This document shows, one piece after another, positions 61,878 through 64,000 of a DNA stretch of 64,000 nt. Position 1 is the first letter of the stretch, and each line of letters starts with the position of its first letter. Made by a program: the position numbers and the translations under genes. Under the pieces are notes generated by a model, which was given only the letters and a program-made list of their open reading frames with translations, was not told where the DNA came from and searched no databases. The DNA is from Cellulomonas chitinilytica (lineage in GTDB: Bacteria; Actinomycetota; Actinomycetes; Actinomycetales; Cellulomonadaceae), in the NCBI RefSeq assembly GCF_016862675.1, contig NZ_BONK01000003.1, positions 248,001-312,000 of the forward strand. Reading direction: 5' to 3'.

Positions 61878-63094
61878 CGGACGCGCCGCGGCACCCGCTG
61901 CTCCTCGACCTGCACGGCCGCCGGGTCGTCGTGGTCGGCGGCGGTCCCGTCGCGGCGCGCCGCACCGTCCGGCTGGTCGAGGACGGCGCCGACGTGCACG
62001 TCGTCGCGCCCGCCCTGTGCGAGGACCTGGCCGAGCTCGTCACCGGCGGCGCGGTCCGCTGGCACGCCCGGGAGTACCTCGCGACCGACCTCGACGGCGC
62101 CTGGCTCGTGCACACCGCGACCGGGGTCAGCCAGGTCGACGACGCGGTCGCGTCCGACGCCGAGGCGGCCCGGCTGTGGTGCGTCCGGGCCGACGACGCG
62201 GGGGCGTCGAGCGCCTGGACCCCGGCCGTCGCCCGTGCCAGTGACGTCACCGTCGCCGTGGGCGCCGGGGGCGACCCGCGTCGCGCCGCCCGGCTCAGGT
62301 CCGCCCTCGCGCTGCTGCTCGACACGGGCGAGCTCCCGCTGCGCCGGCAGCGGCCCGCCGCGACGGGGACCGTCACGCTCGTCGGCGGCGGCCCCGGCGA
62401 CCCCGGGCTGATCACGACGCGGGGCCGGCGCGCGCTCGCGGAGGCGGACGTCGTCGTCGTGGACCGGCTGGCGCCGCGGGCGCTGCTGTCGCAGCTGGAC
62501 GCGGACGTCGAGGTCATCGAGGCCGGCAAGTCACCGCACGCCCACACCCTCACGCAGACCCAGATCAACGAGGTGCTCGTGGAGCGTGCCCGCGCCGGCC
62601 TGCGCGTGGTCCGGCTCAAGGGCGGCGACCCGTTCGTCCTGGGACGCGGCGGCGAGGAGGTCCAGGCCTGCCTCGAGGCCGGTGTCCCGGTCGAGGTCGT
62701 GCCGGGTGTGACCAGCGCGATCGCGGTGCCCGGCGCCGCCGGCATCCCGGTCACGCACCGTGGGGTGTCCCGGCAGGTCACGATTCTGTCCGCGCACGAC
62801 CGGGCCCCCGACTGGGCGACCCTGGCCCGTCTTGACGGCACCCTCGTGCTGCTCATGGGCGTCGCCCAGCTCGCGGGGCACGCGCGGTCGCTCGTCGAGC
62901 ACGGACGCGACCCGTCCACGCCGGTCGCGGTCGTCGAGCGCGGCACGCTGCCCGACCAGCGCACGACCGTCGGGACGCTCGCGAACATCGCCGAGCAGGC
63001 GCTGGCCCGCGGCGTCGGCAACCCCGCTGTCGTCGTCGTCGGGGACGTGGCCGCCCTGGCCGACGTGCTCGGCCCGGGTCCACGGACGCACTGA
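61874..63094 (+). CDS. cysG: Siroheme synthase-like: precorrin-2 dehydrogenase + uroporphyrinogen-III methyltransferase
   Basis: The 406-residue protein joins two parts. Residues 1 to about 155 form a precorrin-2 dehydrogenase/ferrochelatase-like Rossmann domain (VVVVGGGPVAARRTVRLVEDGA). From about 165 there is a SAM-dependent uroporphyrinogen-III C-methyltransferase (VTLVGGGPGDPGLITTRG, VVRLKGGDPFVLGRGGEE, VEVVPGVTSAIAVPGAAGIPVTHRG). It supplies siroheme for the sulfite reductase at the start of the operon. The N-terminal part is shorter than in enterobacterial CysG, so chelatase activity is uncertain. It probably ends the operon. Confidence 0.92.
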   Translation: MTDAPRHPLLLDLHGRRVVVVGGGPVAARRTVRLVEDGADVHVVAPALCEDLAELVTGGAVRWHAREYLATDLDGAWLVHTATGVSQVDDAVASDAEAARLWCVRADDAGASSAWTPAVARASDVTVAVGAGGDPRRAARLRSALALLLDTGELPLRRQRPAATGTVTLVGGGPGDPGLITTRGRRALAEADVVVVDRLAPRALLSQLDADVEVIEAGKSPHAHTLTQTQINEVLVERARAGLRVVRLKGGDPFVLGRGGEEVQACLEAGVPVEVVPGVTSAIAVPGAAGIPVTHRGVSRQVTILSAHDRAPDWATLARLDGTLVLLMGVAQLAGHARSLVEHGRDPSTPVAVVERGTLPDQRTTVGTLANIAEQALARGVGNPAVVVVGDVAALADVLGPGPRTH

Positions 63095-63152
63095 CCGCAG
63101 GACGCCCGCCCACCCTGGCGGACAGACCCGGCGAACCCGGCACGCCGACGCT

Positions 63153-63158
63153 TAGGGT
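63153..63158 (+). promoter_or_regulatory. -10 element of a leaderless promoter
   Basis: TAGGGT is followed by seven bases and a GTG at 63166. The TAnnnT-N7-GTG layout is the usual sign of a leaderless actinobacterial transcript and favours 63166 over the overlapping in-frame GTG at 63157. Confidence 0.65.
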
Positions 63159-63165
63159 GAACGAC

Positions 63166-63975
63166 GTGCCCGACGACTTCCCCGCCCTCGACGTCCTGCT
63201 CCCCCTCGAACGCGCCGGCACCCGCTTCGAGCCCCGCGCCGACGAGGCCGAGCTCCTCGGCGCGTTCACCGACCGGCTGCCGCTCGACCCGCCCCGCGGC
63301 GTGCACGTGCGCGCCAACATGGTGAGCTCGGTCGACGGTGGCGCGACCGGCGCCGACCACCGGTCCGGCTCGATCAACGACCCCGCCGACTTCCGGGTGT
63401 TCCGGGTGCTGCGCGCCCTCGCGGACGTCGTGCTCATCGGCGCGGGCACGGCACGCGCCGAGCAGTACCGGGCGCTCTCCGTCCCCGACGAGCTCCGGGA
63501 GGCCCGCACCGCGCTCGGCCGGTCCCCGGAGATCGAGCTCGCGATCGTGTCGGCGTCGGGCGACGTGCCGGACGCCCTGCTCGACGGCGAGCGTCCCCCG
63601 ATGCTGCTGACGACGGGGACGTGCCCGAGGCTCGGCGAGCTGCGGGACCGCATCGGCGCGGAGCGGGTCATCGTCACCGAGGCCGACGTGCCCGGCGCTG
63701 TGGACCTGCGGGTCGCCCTGGCCGCGCTCGGCGCCCGCGGGCTGTCCCACGTGCTCACGGAGGGCGGGCCCACCCTGCTCGGCCAGCTCCTCGGCGCCGA
63801 TCTCGTGGACGAGCTGTGCCAGACGTTCAGCCCCGTGCTCGTCGGCGGGCCCGCCCCCCGCGTGGTCGACCTGCCGATGTGGCTCGATCCCGCCCGCGAG
63901 CTGCGCCCCCTGCACCTGCTGCACGCCGGCGGCGTGCTGCTGGGTCGGTGGCAGGTCGTTAGGCTCGGCGCGTGA
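63166..63975 (+). CDS. RibD C-terminal/dihydrofolate reductase-like pyrimidine reductase
   Basis: The 269-residue protein matches the reductase domain of RibD: RANMVSSVDGGATGADHRSGSINDPADFRVFRVLRALADVVLIGAGTARAEQY binds the NADPH/pyrimidine pair, and LTEGGPTLLGQLLGADLVDELCQTFSPVLVGG is the conserved C-terminal block. RibD reductase acts in riboflavin synthesis; stand-alone actinobacterial members often have unknown substrates. GTG at 63166 is chosen for its leaderless promoter; the GTG at 63157 lies within that -10. Its stop overlaps the next, truncated gene. Confidence 0.88.
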   Translation: MPDDFPALDVLLPLERAGTRFEPRADEAELLGAFTDRLPLDPPRGVHVRANMVSSVDGGATGADHRSGSINDPADFRVFRVLRALADVVLIGAGTARAEQYRALSVPDELREARTALGRSPEIELAIVSASGDVPDALLDGERPPMLLTTGTCPRLGELRDRIGAERVIVTEADVPGAVDLRVALAALGARGLSHVLTEGGPTLLGQLLGADLVDELCQTFSPVLVGGPAPRVVDLPMWLDPARELRPLHLLHAGGVLLGRWQVVRLGA

Positions 63976-64000
63976 CCGACACCATCCTGGTCCTCGTCGA
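63972..64000 (+). CDS. Start of an unidentified gene (cut by window edge)
   Basis: GTG at 63972 overlaps the preceding stop by four bases and opens a frame beginning MTDTILVLV. Only nine codons are present, too few to identify. The overlap style matches other coupled genes in this window, so it is probably the next gene of a small operon. Confidence 0.4.

Overview
The window is a GC-rich chromosomal segment from a Gram-positive actinobacterium of the Cellulomonadaceae type, probably Cellulomonas or a close relative. That placement is an inference from the mix of genes: an SsgA-family protein, a C50-type carotenoid operon, an amylosucrase, a GlgX-TreY-TreZ trehalose operon, an actinobacterial sulfate-assimilation operon, class-E-sortase-type surface anchoring, frequent GTG starts, many 4-base stop/start overlaps and several apparently leaderless genes. 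There are no insertion sequences, prophages or CRISPR arrays. Both ends cut genes: thrS on the left, and a gene represented by only nine codons on the right.

Left part (1-7.6 kb): thrS, a tRNA-Val, an SsgA-like protein, a class IV aminotransferase, a tRNA-Gly/Cys/Val cluster, a small island with a GrpB-like gene and a possible gene remnant behind the last tRNA, then an NAD salvage operon pnuC-nadR-nrtR with a palindrome at its promoter. Next (7.7-16.8 kb) comes a glucuronide regulon: uxuB-manD-gntK and a LacI regulator on the minus strand, and beta-glucuronidase, a GPH transporter and glucuronate isomerase on the plus strand. Two nearly identical 26-bp sites flank the lacI gene. Together these genes would import a glucuronide, release glucuronate and take it through fructuronate and mannonate to 2-keto-3-deoxygluconate.

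16.8-30.7 kb is accessory in character and mostly on the minus strand: small unknown proteins, an amylosucrase coupled to a 1091-residue ten-repeat sortase-anchored surface protein, a sucrase/ferredoxin-like protein, a JmjC/cupin oxygenase translationally coupled to an 83-residue peptide made of three acidic 22-23-residue repeats (a candidate modified-peptide system), a VOC protein, a DUF6421-like protein, a membrane protein and glutamate decarboxylase.

30.8-48.8 kb holds a zinc-ribbon SDR protein, a transglutaminase-like protein, a MarR regulator divergent from idi-crtE-crtB-crtI-crtYe-crtYf-crtEb, a PAP2 protein, a DUF6529/Rieske/31-residue membrane protein trio, a four-gene glycosyltransferase-deacetylase-methyltransferase operon, a DMT-like transporter, a YbdK-like ligase and a ferredoxin-reductase-like flavoprotein. 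49-55.5 kb is glgX-treY-treZ, which turns glycogen into trehalose. After zapE, the last 7 kb is a sulfate assimilation operon (sulfite reductase, small zinc ribbon, cysH, cysD, cysN, cysG-like) preceded by a cysteine-rich upstream reading frame that looks like a cysteine-responsive attenuator, and finally a RibD-like reductase with a leaderless promoter.
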